A DNA stretch of 21,845 nucleotides from contig JAJJXM010000182.1 of the NCBI GenBank assembly GCA_024516155.1, positions 1-21,845 of the forward strand, in the 5' to 3' direction. This document shows, piece after piece, positions 8,798-17,760 of the stretch (position 1 is its first letter; every line of letters starts with the position of its first letter). The notes below the pieces were generated by a model. The model was given only the letters and a program-made list of their open reading frames with translations, was not told the DNA's origin and did no database searches. Position numbers and translations under genes: made by a program. Source of the stretch: Pyronema omphalodes. Lineage: Eukaryota > Ascomycota > Pezizomycetes > Pezizales > Pyronemataceae.

Positions 8798-8868
8798 GGG
8801 GGTGTGGTTAGTGGTATAATTCCTCTTTAGCATAGAGGCGGTCCGGCGTTCGATTCGCCGCTCCTCCA
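8798..8868 (+). tRNA. tRNA-Ala(AGC), no intron
   Basis: Acceptor GGGGGTG/CTCCTCC has one U-U mismatch and one G-U pair. The D arm is GGTTAGTGGTATAATTC, the anticodon stem CCTCT/AGAGG, and the loop TTAGCAT gives anticodon AGC at 8829-8831. The T arm CGGCG-TTCGATT-CGCCG is perfect and the discriminator is A. CTTTTTG at 8871-8877 supplies the terminator. Confidence 0.92.
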
Positions 8869-9620
8869 TTCTTTTTGTCTTGATAAGCCGTGCTTTCCTG
8901 GCTTCCCGGATGTCCATGACTTCCATCACAGTTAACTACCTTTTTGCTAACTTCGTCCTAGATACCAGGCATCACCAGCGAGCCAGGGCTCCGAAGCTCA
9001 AGGTGGCCCACAAAGCCCGCAATTTATGACCCCTTTCCACGGTCTAGAGCTTTTAATCCCGATTATCCGCCGACAAAATACACGTAAACGTTTCCCAACG
9101 CGCATACAGCGGCGTGAAAATAATGGTTATTCACCGATCGAAACCAGTACAGCTGGAATACGACGCATGCCATATCTCATATATAGATTACTCTACCCCT
9201 ACTACTCCGCCGAAGGTGCATGTGTACACACGCGTTAAGGTCCACCTTCCATCAAGCTGAAACGCGGTTCCATTGTGGAAAGTAACCTCCTGAGGTTAAG
9301 CAAAAATCGAGATCCAGCATGTAGATTCGTATGGTGACCGTACGGGAGACGCCAAAACGAGCTGCCTTGCCGAGCCGTCGCGTGCGCCGACCCCCACCAT
9401 GGATCTCATACATACATAGCGCAATGTTCGGATACTTCATTCCGAGTCTGCAATCGTGGTCTGGGCTTTTCTACAACAACCTCGCGCAGGAAATACGAGT
9501 TCGTGGAAGTTAACCATAGAAGCTCGATATATCACGTTAAAAAACAAGGCTCCGGCTCAGTAACGCCAGGTTACAGAGTCTAGACTTATTCAAAATCGGA
9601 GATGGGAGTGCAGAATACAT
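8869..9620. other. no confident gene
   Basis: Mixed-composition DNA. The best frame is a minus-strand ORF at 9252-9440 (ATG 9440, starts MKYPNIALCMYEIH, 62 residues, basic centre), with no domain, intron or promoter evidence. Nothing else stands out. Confidence 0.4.
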
Positions 9621-9848
9621 ATGTATGCCATTCTTGAGTCCGTCGTTATCTGTCCCCATCGTGGAGACGAACTACTCTGTAGGGGCTCAATCTTCCGCGG
9701 CTATCTGTCTCAGGATCTGGGCTTCTCATGTTCTAGACTTGAGAATCATATAACGCATTTCCACAAACTGTGGAACATACTCTACACTGGCAACGATGAA
9801 GAACTGATCTGTCAGTTTCTTGAAAGCCCAATGTCTGCCATGGAATGA
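9621..9848 (+). CDS. hypothetical 75-residue ORF
   Basis: ATG 9621 to TGA 9846-9848. The protein begins MYAILESVVICPHRGDELLC and ends LICQFLESPMSAME. Composition is balanced, with six Cys, and codon choice looks natural, but there is no recognised domain, signal peptide or clear promoter. It could be a last exon or a chance ORF. Confidence 0.35.
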   Translation: MYAILESVVICPHRGDELLCRGSIFRGYLSQDLGFSCSRLENHITHFHKLWNILYTGNDEELICQFLESPMSAME

Positions 9849-10109
9849 AATATGGATAAATGAGTATTAGAGGCTCCAAATAGGATTGGAAAAATTGTGC
9901 ATTACTTTCTGAGCTTATTCACAAAAGTCTGGCATTGTCGCTGCAATCTGCACGCGAGAAAGCCGAAAAAAGGGGGTGAATTCATATGTTAATCAAGCCG
10001 TAGCTTTTTCAAGGTATTAGCGGAAAAAAACCAGTTACATAACTATGATCCTAGCTACTGGTCGATATAATCGTCGATACCGCAATAAATACAGTGCATT
10101 TGAGGCTCT

Positions 10110-10421
10110 TCATCTAGCGCCGCGGGGCGTTCTTCGGCAATCTGGTTCCGAATCTTCGCTGGAGAGTCTAGACCCACGGATGTTACACATGCCCTTTACA
10201 GAAGCACCATCTTTCGGATCCGAAATATTAGACGAGATGTCTTGCATTAACGTCGCTTTGACAGTTCCTGGGCTTTTATGTATATGGAAACCATCGAGAA
10301 CATAAGGCTCCGACACGGTATGCACAGCCAACAATGGGATTTTGTCGAAATTTTGAGGTCTAGACTTCTTATTCACTGAACCGTACACACTGGTCAAGGC
10401 AGTTGAGAATGGACGAACCAT
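10110..10421 (-). CDS. hypothetical 103-residue protein
   Basis: ATG 10421 (context CAGCATTATGG) to TGA at 10110-10112. It begins MVRPFSTALTSVYGSVNKKS, continues through KIPLLAVHTVSEPYVLDGFH, and ends Arg-rich (DCRRTPRGAR). Codon use is even, no stop interrupts it, and no intron is needed. It is divergent from the gene starting at 10644, with about 220 bp between starts. I do not recognise the family. A TC-rich stretch (TTACATTTTCTCTCAGC) precedes the start, which suits a fungal 5' leader. Confidence 0.42.
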   Translation of the reverse strand: MVRPFSTALTSVYGSVNKKSRPQNFDKIPLLAVHTVSEPYVLDGFHIHKSPGTVKATLMQDISSNISDPKDGASVKGMCNIRGSRLSSEDSEPDCRRTPRGAR

Positions 10422-10643
10422 AATGCTGAGAGAAAATGTAAACAGGGATCGTAGGACATCTATATGTTGGATCTAATAAAAATTGGTATTATTTAATCCA
10501 CCATTCAGTGGTGTATTTAACTCTCCTCGGATACCTCTGTTGTACTCGGCTCCTCATCTTCGTTGCAACTTCAGTTTCGGAAATTATTATACCACCATTC
10601 ACACGAAATCTACTACAACTATTCTCTCGAAGACGCTACAATC

Positions 10644-10901
10644 ATGGCTATCCATCCGACTAGTCTACCTACCCGAGAACACGAGGATTCACATTGAAAT
10701 CGAGGCGGGCCGAGAACTTGCTCCAACTACCACAGGTATTTCTTTAATGATCCACGGTTATTGATTGCAAAGTCTGACTTACATGAAGATGCAGTTGAGA
10801 AACCTATCACCCTATCATTAGAAACTTTGAAAAACCTGGGATGCTCACACGATCATGGAATAAATGTCTGGCTGGGTCAACAAGTAAAGAGGATGCAGTG
10901 A
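10644..10901 (+). CDS. hypothetical small protein, two exons, one frameshift in exon 1
   Basis: The best evidence is the splice junction. Exon 1 ends ..GCTCCAACTACCACAG at 10735. The 59-nt intron 10736-10794 has GTATTT, a CTGAC branch motif and GATGCAG. Exon 2 (10795-10901) continues in phase as VEKPITLSLETLKNLG.. to TGA. Upstream, ATG 10644 gives MAIHPTSLPT, but its frame meets the IHIEIEAGRELAPTTT frame only if the CCC near 10672 is one base shorter. This would make about 65 residues. No domain is recognised. If the N-terminal ATG is wrong, an upstream exon must supply the start. Confidence 0.45.
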
Positions 10902-11405
10902 GGGTTTTTGCAAATTTGCAGATTGTATTGGAGGATTCTTCGGTTGACGCATAAGACTGGTTTCTTGGATTGAAAGTTTTTTAGATATGGCGTTATATAT
11001 TAATACATACTTGTTCACTGTACTTTTTATTTATGTAATCATATGTTCATTGGTAAGAGGCCCATGCCGGACGTCACTCGTTTTTGTACTACAATGCTAA
11101 TGCTGTGGCTGAGCTAGTATTACCAGCAGAGCCACATTATCGCCTCGTGGACTTCGTGCTTACATACTCCAGGGGAATATGGTAGTGCCATCAACTGACA
11201 TCGTACTCGTGGCCTGAAAGTGATGCATGCCAGCGCTCACCAACAACGGTTAGGCACGAGTAATCCAAAAATGGAATATGACTGCACCTGTGCTGGATTA
11301 TGTACAAGGGTCATGTACAAGGGCTGCAAAATAACACACCTGTATGTAAGCTTGGCAAATCCTGTGATTGCTCAATACAGCTAGCCTGAAGCCCTGAATC
11401 GACAT
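10902..11405. other. intergenic; no gene seen
   Basis: Contains the probable 3' UTR of the gene ending at 10901. No coding frame is credible. A small tandem duplication, GTACAAGGGTCATGTACAAGGG, lies at about 11301-11323. Confidence 0.5.
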
Positions 11406-11413
11406 GTTATGGC

Positions 11414-11734
11414 TAGAGATGGGCACCTAGCGTATGACAGTAATGTACCGTAACGTAATGTCACGTATTGTTACAGTATCGTGGTCATCGTGACAGTATC
11501 GTGAATGCCAAGCTGCAGAATTTGAGGGTGCCAAGGCGCTAAGATACGCATATAAAGCGACAGATAGGGGTGTAGAGCTCCTCTCCACGTCTCTCGGGCT
11601 CCTCGGGGAGCGTCTAGGCTGGTCACGTGGTGGCGCTAGCTGAAGTTTGGTATGTACGTTACATGCCAAGCTTACACCTTACGTTACAAACTTTACCGTA
11701 TCGTGCCCAACTTTACTGCAAAGTACCATCCCTA
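11414..11734. mobile_element. hAT-type MITE, 321 bp, with 8-bp target duplication
   Basis: The ends are TAGAGATGGGCAC.. and, read inward on the other strand, TAGGGATGGTAC.., an imperfect terminal inverted repeat of the hAT TAGRGATGG type. The flanks GTTATGGC (11406-11413) and GTTATGGC (11735-11742) are identical 8-bp target-site duplications, the hAT length. Inside are subterminal repeats: ACAGTATCGTG at about 11472 and 11492, CGTATCGTG near the right end, and several ACGTAA/TTACGT pairs. It has no transposase and is non-autonomous. Confidence 0.88.
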
Positions 11735-11742
11735 GTTATGGC

Positions 11743-12117
11743 ATCATCACAGGCGTGTATTTGGATGCTGGGGTAATCGCAAGTTACCATCCAATAAAAG
11801 CTCAAGGGAACCCTAGAAGCACCAGGGCGGGGTTACAACCATTCAATCCGATATCAACTTAAGAGACAACTTGCAACTCCCAATTAATTGTATCGTTGCA
11901 GCACTGCATATCCCAGTCTATAGTCCAGCACAGGAATGGACTACCGCGGCGCGATCCAGCCCAGTTTGAGCGACTTGGAGCGTTGAGAGTTGAAGTCTGT
12001 CAGCTCGGTTGAGAGAATATACATATACATAGAGTCAGTCGAAACATGTCTTTAAGAGTGCGGTGAGCCCAGAGGATCCTTAGATAGAGATTGGCTTGGC
12101 ACGAGTGATTGCTTGAG
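11743..12117. other. no gene seen
   Basis: The spacer is right of the MITE and has frequent stops on both strands. A GC-richer patch at about 11940-11990 has no coding signal that I can support. Confidence 0.5.
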
Positions 12118-12432
12118 ATGCTACGCGCCGGGGGCTGCCGTGTACGTGCCGCTCCTCAGCATCTTCGGTTAGACTTCTTTACAAGGGTATGAAGATTTAC
12201 CTTGCAGTTCCTCCAAACCTGCATGCATAAATTTGAACATACATATAGCCAAGAGATAGCCGGTCTGGATAGTAGGAATAGGTTCAGTGACGAGTATCCC
12301 TTCATCAGCGCCTTGAAGCGCCCGAGAAGCTGGTTCCAGGGTGAGCTTATTACTGAGGTCTTTCCCCAGATTGTAGAGCGTGACGAAATTCTACGTCGAC
12401 ACAAAGCTGCTTTGGAGAGGAGGAAGCGGTAA
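12118..12432 (+). pseudogene. hypothetical 104-codon ORF with one internal TGA
   Basis: ATG 12118 reads MLRAGGCRVRAAPQHLRLDF and stays in one frame to a TAA at 12430-12432, interrupted only by TGA at 12190-12192. A single T (from CGA) would explain it. The downstream part is charged and credible (..SWFQGELITEVFPQIVERDE.., ending ALERRKR). A different reading is that an intron ends at TTGCAG (12201-12206) and the upstream part is unrelated. There is no domain I can name. Confidence 0.35.
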
Positions 12433-13248
12433 CTTGGATCGCGTTAACAATAATTACCATTATACGGGATATTAGAAAGTAGCTGCAAGAATAATCAGTA
12501 TCTAAGATGTTTTTATTGTAATCGGTAGGTCTTGTGATTATCCAACAACAGGACTCTGCTTCAACCCCCGTTTCAACCCCTCTTTCAACCACTCTTCAAA
12601 CCTCCTTTCATATCTCTCCTCCCGTCTCAGTTACGACACGGGCTACCAGGCAGTGGCTCACAAATAATGGAAATTCCTGTTTTTTTTTCGGTTGTACAAT
12701 ACTGCTATAATCAGTGGTGGTCAATGCCTGTCCCTCTCTGCCAACTAATCCCTGTCACGCCAGCTTGCAGGGGTTTGCGCACTCGTCGGTGCAGCAACCC
12801 CACCCCCTGCCCTATAATTCCAAATGTGGCCAACATGTTCTGAACAGACTTTCGATTGATAGTTCATTACCAGTCAGTAAAATAATATCCCTCATTTCCC
12901 TCCTTCTATTCAAAAAACTCATTCTTTTGAGGCCCCCCCTTTTACCTCCTCACACATATATGTGTCTTTCCGCAACATATGAAACCCCATTATCCATCTC
13001 TTTTCACCTTCTACCTCCATTGTTAACGTCAAGCGACCCAGCTGGTAATTCAGCATGCCAGCATCACTTTGTAAGAATGCATCTTAGCACCACAAGTAAG
13101 TCCATATCTTTCCTCGATGCAATTAGACTCGCATATAATTGATCAAGCTCTAGAATACATCCTTTGTCCTACCAAGAGATTGTTATAACCGGTAAACACG
13201 ACGCGATAAATTACGGCATAAATGTGTATTCAAACACGATTGTTCACC
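12433..13248. other. no confident gene; CT-rich tract and small tandem repeat
   Basis: A degenerate unit of about 12 bp, TTTCAACCMCTC, occurs about four times at 12559-12605. The plus strand from 12840 to 13030 is pyrimidine-rich like a fungal promoter or leader. ATG 13077 starts MHLSTT and is followed by a consensus-like donor GTAAGT at 13095, but I could not find a convincing second exon. Confidence 0.4.
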
Positions 13249-13356
13249 ATGGACCCTACTTTATCTCGACAAGCCATGAGGGAATATGGCTTGGAGGAAT
13301 GCAAATCACCAAAATGTGCATCCTCCATGGGATCTGGGCTTGCGAATCGGTGTTAG
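13249..13356 (+). CDS. tiny ORF with strong start context (weak)
   Basis: CACCATGG is an ideal Kozak context at ATG 13249. The ORF encodes 35 residues, MDPTLSRQAMREYGLEECKS then CASSMGSGLANRC, and ends in TAG. It may be the first exon of a longer gene or chance. CT-rich DNA lies 200-400 bp upstream. Confidence 0.22.
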   Translation: MDPTLSRQAMREYGLEECKSPKCASSMGSGLANRC

Positions 13357-13699
13357 ACCACGCTGTCACCTCGTGTGGCTGGAACTGGAGTTTAGCCACA
13401 CTTGAGTTAGCCGCACTGGAGTTTGGACCGACCGCGCACCCAACGGGCAATATAATATGCATAGATACACACTGAGAATAATGCGAACTACTATTCTTGG
13501 CAAAATTTGGCGGCGTGGTATAATAACGTTACAGTCTAGCCCAGTGAATTTACGGTATGGCACGAATAAACCATATAACGCTTTCTTTGATCATTTGACA
13601 CATCTAACAATAGCTAACAATGTACAAGTACTTTTGACATGTAGATTCCTCGGTGTTCACGGCTTATCTTGGAAGCACCAAACAATCCAGAAACAGGCA

Positions 13700-14570
13700 G
13701 CCAGTGGAGAATTTTCACGTTGTTGTGAACTCAGTGCGCATATGCAGCAGTGTGCGCAAAATTCGAGCCTTTTCCAATGCCAACTGCATATTCAGCTCGG
13801 TATGATATACCGCTTACGGGGCAAACGAAATCGATAGACTTAAACAACACCCTGCAAGATTCCTCCAGTTTTCAAATGAAATCGTGCGCTGGAATTCAAC
13901 AGAAATCAAGCCGACCCCAACAAAAAGTATGAACAGATTCGGCAGATGATGCAGAGACGAAACATATGAAAACTTGGAAGATGGCTGGTATGTCCGAGAT
14001 CTTGATTACATGCGGTTCTATTGGCCAGCGATGCAACAAGAAATATCAGCAGACAACTCGATGAGGCCAATGGAGGCTTAGTATGAAGTCTCAACCGATG
14101 ATCACCGAATATGAAGCATACGAAGCTGCACTTACGTCCACAATCGCCAAAATGTACCCAGAAGTCAATAACCACGTCCAACCAATTAGCCCACTTATTC
14201 CTCCAGTCTCAAACAAATTGTGCTCAAAATGCAACAGTAATACGCTCACCCAACAAAATGACTGAACGAAATCCGGCAGGTGATGCAAGGATGAAACATA
14301 ACCGTACTTGGGAAATGGCTGGAATTTACGGGGAGGTTGACTAGATGCAATTCTATTGGCAACATACGCAGTGAAAAACATATCAGCAGACAACATGGTG
14401 AGGCCAGTGGAGGTCTACATACATAGTATGAAGCCTCGACCGATGTTACCGAATACGGAACATACGAGGCTGTACTTACATCTACAATCGCTAAACTTTA
14501 CACAAAAATCGATGACTTCGTCGCAGGAAAGCCTTCCTCAAATGATTGCATCAGTCGCAAAGCCATGGTA
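13700..14570 (+). pseudogene. decayed coding tract with a duplicated module (units A and B)
   Basis: Successive plus-strand frames look like coding remnants but are broken by stops. Unit A (about 13936-14190) and unit B (about 14265-14520) align as direct repeats: both carry ATCAGCAGACAAC, then ATGAAG.CTC.ACCGATG, then a stop-free segment encoding ITEYEAYEAALTSTIAK in A and VTEYGTYEAVLTSTIAK in B. A third copy lies inverted at 21690-21845. The element may derive from a retroelement or a multicopy gene; no diagnostic domain survives. Confidence 0.55.
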
Positions 14571-14604
14571 ACAATTAAAAAGAATATAATGATTACAACC
14601 ATCC

Positions 14605-15093
14605 ATGCCTTGTTTATCGCGTTTGCTAGATGCAAACTCCTCGTCACATAGCATTTTGTTACCACATCAAAAGAAATTTCACGTACCAAAAACTTCATGG
14701 AAGAATTTTGAAGCTACATTGCTATCAGAACCAGGACCTGTAGCTAAAAATACTATGCAGGAGATTAAATCATTCGGCGAGCAAGATGAGGGGAGGACAT
14801 CCGGTATGTACTTTGCTCAATGACCCAGTCCCAGAGAACTTCCATGATACAAAGCATCCATAAAGTTTTCGAACATGTGCTCGAAGTAATGGTTTATTGT
14901 GGTTAATCGTACACTTTACAAGGTTTATATCACTAAGCCACAAAAGTTTCATACAGTCCAACTAAGTTCAAATTCAAATTCCTTTGCTGCATCAATTCCG
15001 GCTGGGTATGATAATACTGAAGATATATACACGAACCTAGTGGATATGATTCGAAATGCGCTTATACATCTGCTTGTCATTAAAGAATATTGA
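14605..15093 (+). pseudogene. hypothetical protein ORF broken by two indels
   Basis: Three abutting plus-strand segments read naturally: ATG 14605 MPCLSRLLDANSSSHSILL.. to ..KSFGEQDEG; then DIRYVLCSMTQSQRTSMIQ..; then VNRTLYKVYITKPQKFHTVQ.. to ..LIHLLVIKEY and TGA at 15091-15093. Joining needs one extra G in the G4 near 14791-14794 and one fewer T near 14892-14894. That gives about 162 residues. It probably continues the frame of unit B upstream through another indel near 14612. The function is unknown. Confidence 0.35.
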
Positions 15094-15650
15094 GTGGCAA
15101 ATGTTGCAGACTATGCAGTGCGACCCCCGAAGCCTATGGTATCACTTCCGCTGAACGAAGGGCCAATAATATGGGGTTTACAACAAAGCACGTAAGCTCA
15201 AGGACATACTTACAGGAATTACCAGATCCAGCACTCAATCGTCAGTTGAAACATGCTAATAGGATCATGCACGCATGAACGATTTAGGTACCAAGTGTGG
15301 AAAAAATGGTACAGTGCAGACATCGAGTTCACCAGTCACCCACCCGAATGGCTAGTCTATCTTTTGCAAACAATTGGTCTATGTTATGACGACTAGAAGC
15401 CTTCGAGGAAGGATAATGAATTCCACTCGCCGCTATTTGCATTATCCATCCACGACAAACCGTTTTTAACAAATATGCTGTCGCAATACCTCAATGTTAT
15501 TACCGATGCTACCCGCTGCATATAGCAACAAGAGTTGTGCACCATCCAAAGACAGCTTCCGGGGCAACGCCCGAGCCTTGCAAACCCAACAACTGAACAG
15601 ATCAAGTAAGGGTGCACAACAATTTCAAACTCAGAGAGCAGTCCACGTCA
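15094..15650. other. further coding relic on plus strand, with stops
   Basis: A stretch near 15398-15530 reads KPSRKDNEFHSPLFALSIHD.. to ..DATRCI, then TAG, and continues in the same frame QQELCTIQRQLPGQRPS.. A CAG-to-TAG change would explain the stop. It looks like decayed coding DNA rather than a gene. Confidence 0.3.
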
Positions 15651-15725
15651 TGAAAGCTTGATATGCAACCTTTCACCATTCAAAAACAGGGACGGAAAGA
15701 ATGGACGACTCGTACCATCCATTAC

Positions 15726-15811
15726 TATAAAGTCGCCCAACGCTAGGTATAATTTTTAAACAGCATGATAAGCAAATTTGTCTCTCTATCTACTGCCTTC
15801 TCATTCAATCA
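15726..15811 (+). promoter_or_regulatory. putative promoter of the 15851 gene
   Basis: TATAAAG at 15726-15732 lies about 120 bp before ATG 15851. A pyrimidine-rich stretch (about 15780-15811, TCTCTCTATCTACTGCC) follows, a common arrangement for fungal transcription starts. The call rests on sequence only. Confidence 0.45.
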
Positions 15812-15850
15812 AAATATACATACTTCGACTATCTATCCCAAGCTTCAAAA

Positions 15851-16233
15851 ATGGCAGACGATGCACGCAAAAACTTTAACAACACTACTGGAGGACAATC
15901 TCAATCAAAGCAGTCTAATCACGAATTGGTGGCGGGTATAAAAGTTCCTTTTCATCGCTGAATTCAAAAGCAGTGGACTGATGAATTTCGTTATTAGTTC
16001 AAGATTGCATTCGTAAAGCGAATGCCGATACCCCCACTGTTCAAGATACCGCCAAAGCCCCTCCATCCGATAACGAGAGTGACGAGCTTGAACCACAGCC
16101 CACGAATAACACCGCTCAATGTACCCTTACGCTGGAAATTCTGGGTCTTTTCGAAGAGAATCTCGGCCACGGTATCGAGCACTGGTTACGCGAGGAAAAG
16201 AAGGATGGCGGAGTCCGCTTTTATTCGGAGTAG
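15851..16233 (+). CDS. unrecognised two-exon small protein, paralogue A (intact)
   Basis: Exon 1 15851-15935, intron 15936-15997 (62 nt, GTATAA..TTATTAG), exon 2 15998-16233, encoding 106 residues. It starts MADDARKNFNNTTGGQSQSK; the middle is acidic and disordered (PPSDNESDELEPQP); the C-terminus is a compact charged region (TLEILGLFEENLGHGIEHW, then LREEKKDGGVRFYSE). There is no signal peptide or membrane segment, so it is probably intracellular. A convergent paralogue at 19150-19492 has the same 236-nt exon 2, the same intron phase and the same stop, and about half of the 78 residues of exon 2 are identical, highest in HW..EEKKDGGV.FY.E. This argues strongly that it is a real protein family. 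I cannot name it. Confidence 0.75.
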
Positions 16234-16560
16234 CGCACTGTTCGGAGCTGCGATATGGATGGAAAATTGCTGTCTGAAAATAACGGAATACAATGCGTTT
16301 TGTTGACGGTTGTTCGCCGTGCTTTTTTCAGCAATTGTATTCCAGTCAACAAAAGTCGAACGCTTCTGAACTTACCCAATGTTTGGAATGCCAGAATAAC
16401 GAGAGCACCATACACTTTACTTTCACCACACAGGCAGGATATTTTTCAGGAAGATATTACACGAGATGTTATTGATCGGCAGCGGCGACTCGTCTGTATC
16501 ACTGGTCTTACGATACTTGATTCACTCATGTCGAATAATAGTCAGGCGAATATCTAGAAT
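16234..16560. other. 3' tail sharing homology with paralogue B; uncertain ORF
   Basis: Homology to the other copy continues beyond the stop: AAAATAACGGAAT and TTGACGGTTGTTC here match AAAACAACGGAAT and TCGACGGTTATTTC there. The plus-strand frame from about 16255 (MDGKLLSENNGIQ.. to ..SLMSNNSQANI, TAG at 16555-16557) is open for 100 residues, and a second frame also looks coding-like. I cannot decide between a 3' UTR, a second gene and a relic. Confidence 0.35.
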
Positions 16561-16870
16561 ATACGGTTACATTAGGATTTTGGTTTTCAGCTCGTAATTG
16601 TTTTCTCCTTTTTTTTCTTTAAGTTACTCCACACGCAAAGCACTTGCTTGCTCTCTTTGTAGGATTTTACTTTGTACAACGCGATCAATGTTAGCAGAAT
16701 GGCATGTAGGGTTAGCAGGAATGAGTAATGATGAATAAAGCGAAGTTAATATATGATGGCCCCAATTATTTACCTTGAAAATATGTCTTGGTGATGGGGA
16801 AACCTGTGTTTTTTTTCTGAATAATCGTTTCTGGTCTACTACGGATTCTGTTGTCCGATAAGAAAGACGC
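16561..16870. other. no gene seen
   Basis: AT-rich spacer with several T runs. It may contain the 3' ends of flanking transcripts. Confidence 0.5.
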
Positions 16871-17290
16871 CTAATCTTTGAGATTACTACTCATTACGAT
16901 TAAAGTCAAATAACGTGTTAAAGCGAAATGCATCGGTGGACCTGGTTTTAAGGTGCCTATTGATATGTTGAGATTGATATGGATTGGTATGGCTTGTTGT
17001 GTTCTATGTATTCCTTTCCGCTTCTGGGGTTCTATTCCCGAGCAATCCATCAGAAGATACGGCTCAAGGAGGGATGAATGAGGTGCGATAAACCCGCTCC
17101 CGCCAATCACCCTAGCATGGGGAGTTATCGATTTTGCCCGTGCTTTATGACCATAGGCCCACACTGGTCTCTGTACAGAGTCAAGGGAAAGCGCTCTAGG
17201 ACCCTTCTTCATGCTGGAAGCGATCACCTGCATGCGTTCACGTGGAATAAGAGTTGCCAAAAATAATGCATGCCTATCATGACGATGCAT
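16871..17290 (-). CDS. hypothetical 139-residue protein
   Basis: ATG 17290 to TAG, uninterrupted. It begins MHRHDRHALFLATLIPRERM, is basic in the first half (MKKGPRALSLDSVQRPVW) and has a Gly/Ser stretch (VIGGSGFIAPHSS). A later in-frame ATG (MQVIASS) is possible. There is no recognised domain, no intron is required, and composition is plausible. It is divergent from the small ORF at 17570. Support is limited to ORF length and composition. Confidence 0.38.
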   Translation of the reverse strand: MHRHDRHALFLATLIPRERMQVIASSMKKGPRALSLDSVQRPVWAYGHKARAKSITPHARVIGGSGFIAPHSSLLEPYLLMDCSGIEPQKRKGIHRTQQAIPIHINLNISIGTLKPGPPMHFALTRYLTLIVMSSNLKD

Positions 17291-17334
17291 TTGTGCATGT
17301 ATGTAGAATATCTGGAGGTAAACTCGGGTGTATG

Positions 17335-17569
17335 GGGCTTAAACAATCCCAAAGCAACACAACAACCCAGAATATGGGCTCATAAACACAATAGCCACAA
17401 CAAAATATTACCACAAACAGGGTTGCCATAACAACACAACCAAATTTCCGCTGGTCAACACACAGGCATATGGTTACACAAAATCACAAACGCGTACCAA
17501 ATTTCAAACATAGCATCCATTTTCAGTACAAACAAAATCACAGTATAAATCAGAAAAAGTCTAATATTA
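17335..17569 (+). promoter_or_regulatory. CA-rich leader upstream of the 17570 ORF
   Basis: The plus strand is strongly CA-rich (repeated ACAACA, CACAAC, AAACA) and poor in G, as in many long fungal 5' leaders. It lies directly before ATG 17570. Several upstream ATGs are present, so translation control by short upstream frames is possible. Confidence 0.35.
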
Positions 17570-17760
17570 TGTCTTGCTGTGTGAAATTCTTTTGTTGTAC
17601 GTACGATAAGCTAGAGACGACTACGAAGGAGGTGGTGATGGATATAAGCGCGGCTGTGTTAGTGCTAATTAGCCGAGATGCATTGTGCTACATACCATTA
17701 GCGGAGTTCACAGCGGCGATTATTAGTCACGGGGTAAATGTCATCAATGTAGGATTTTAG
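17570..17760 (+). CDS. hypothetical small Cys-rich N-terminus protein
   Basis: ATG 17570 to TAG 17758-17760, about 62 residues. MSCCVKFFCCTYDKLETTTK has two CC pairs near the N-terminus, which could be lipid-modified, followed by a hydrophobic helical middle (VVMDISAAVLVLISRDALC) and a hydrophobic C-terminus. The frame is open upstream to 17470 as well, but the CA-rich composition there suits a leader better. No family is recognised. Confidence 0.35.

Noticed and set aside
14000..14060. RFYWPAMQQEI reminiscent of the YYWP motif of retroelement integrases
   Set aside because: There is no zinc-binding HHCC, no DDE core and no reverse transcriptase nearby, and unit B does not keep the motif.
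16022..16306. Basic 94-residue ORF overlapping paralogue A in another frame
   Set aside because: It keeps similarity in the other copy only because the nucleotides do. The GIEHWLREEKKDGGV frame agrees with the intron phase and the shared stop.
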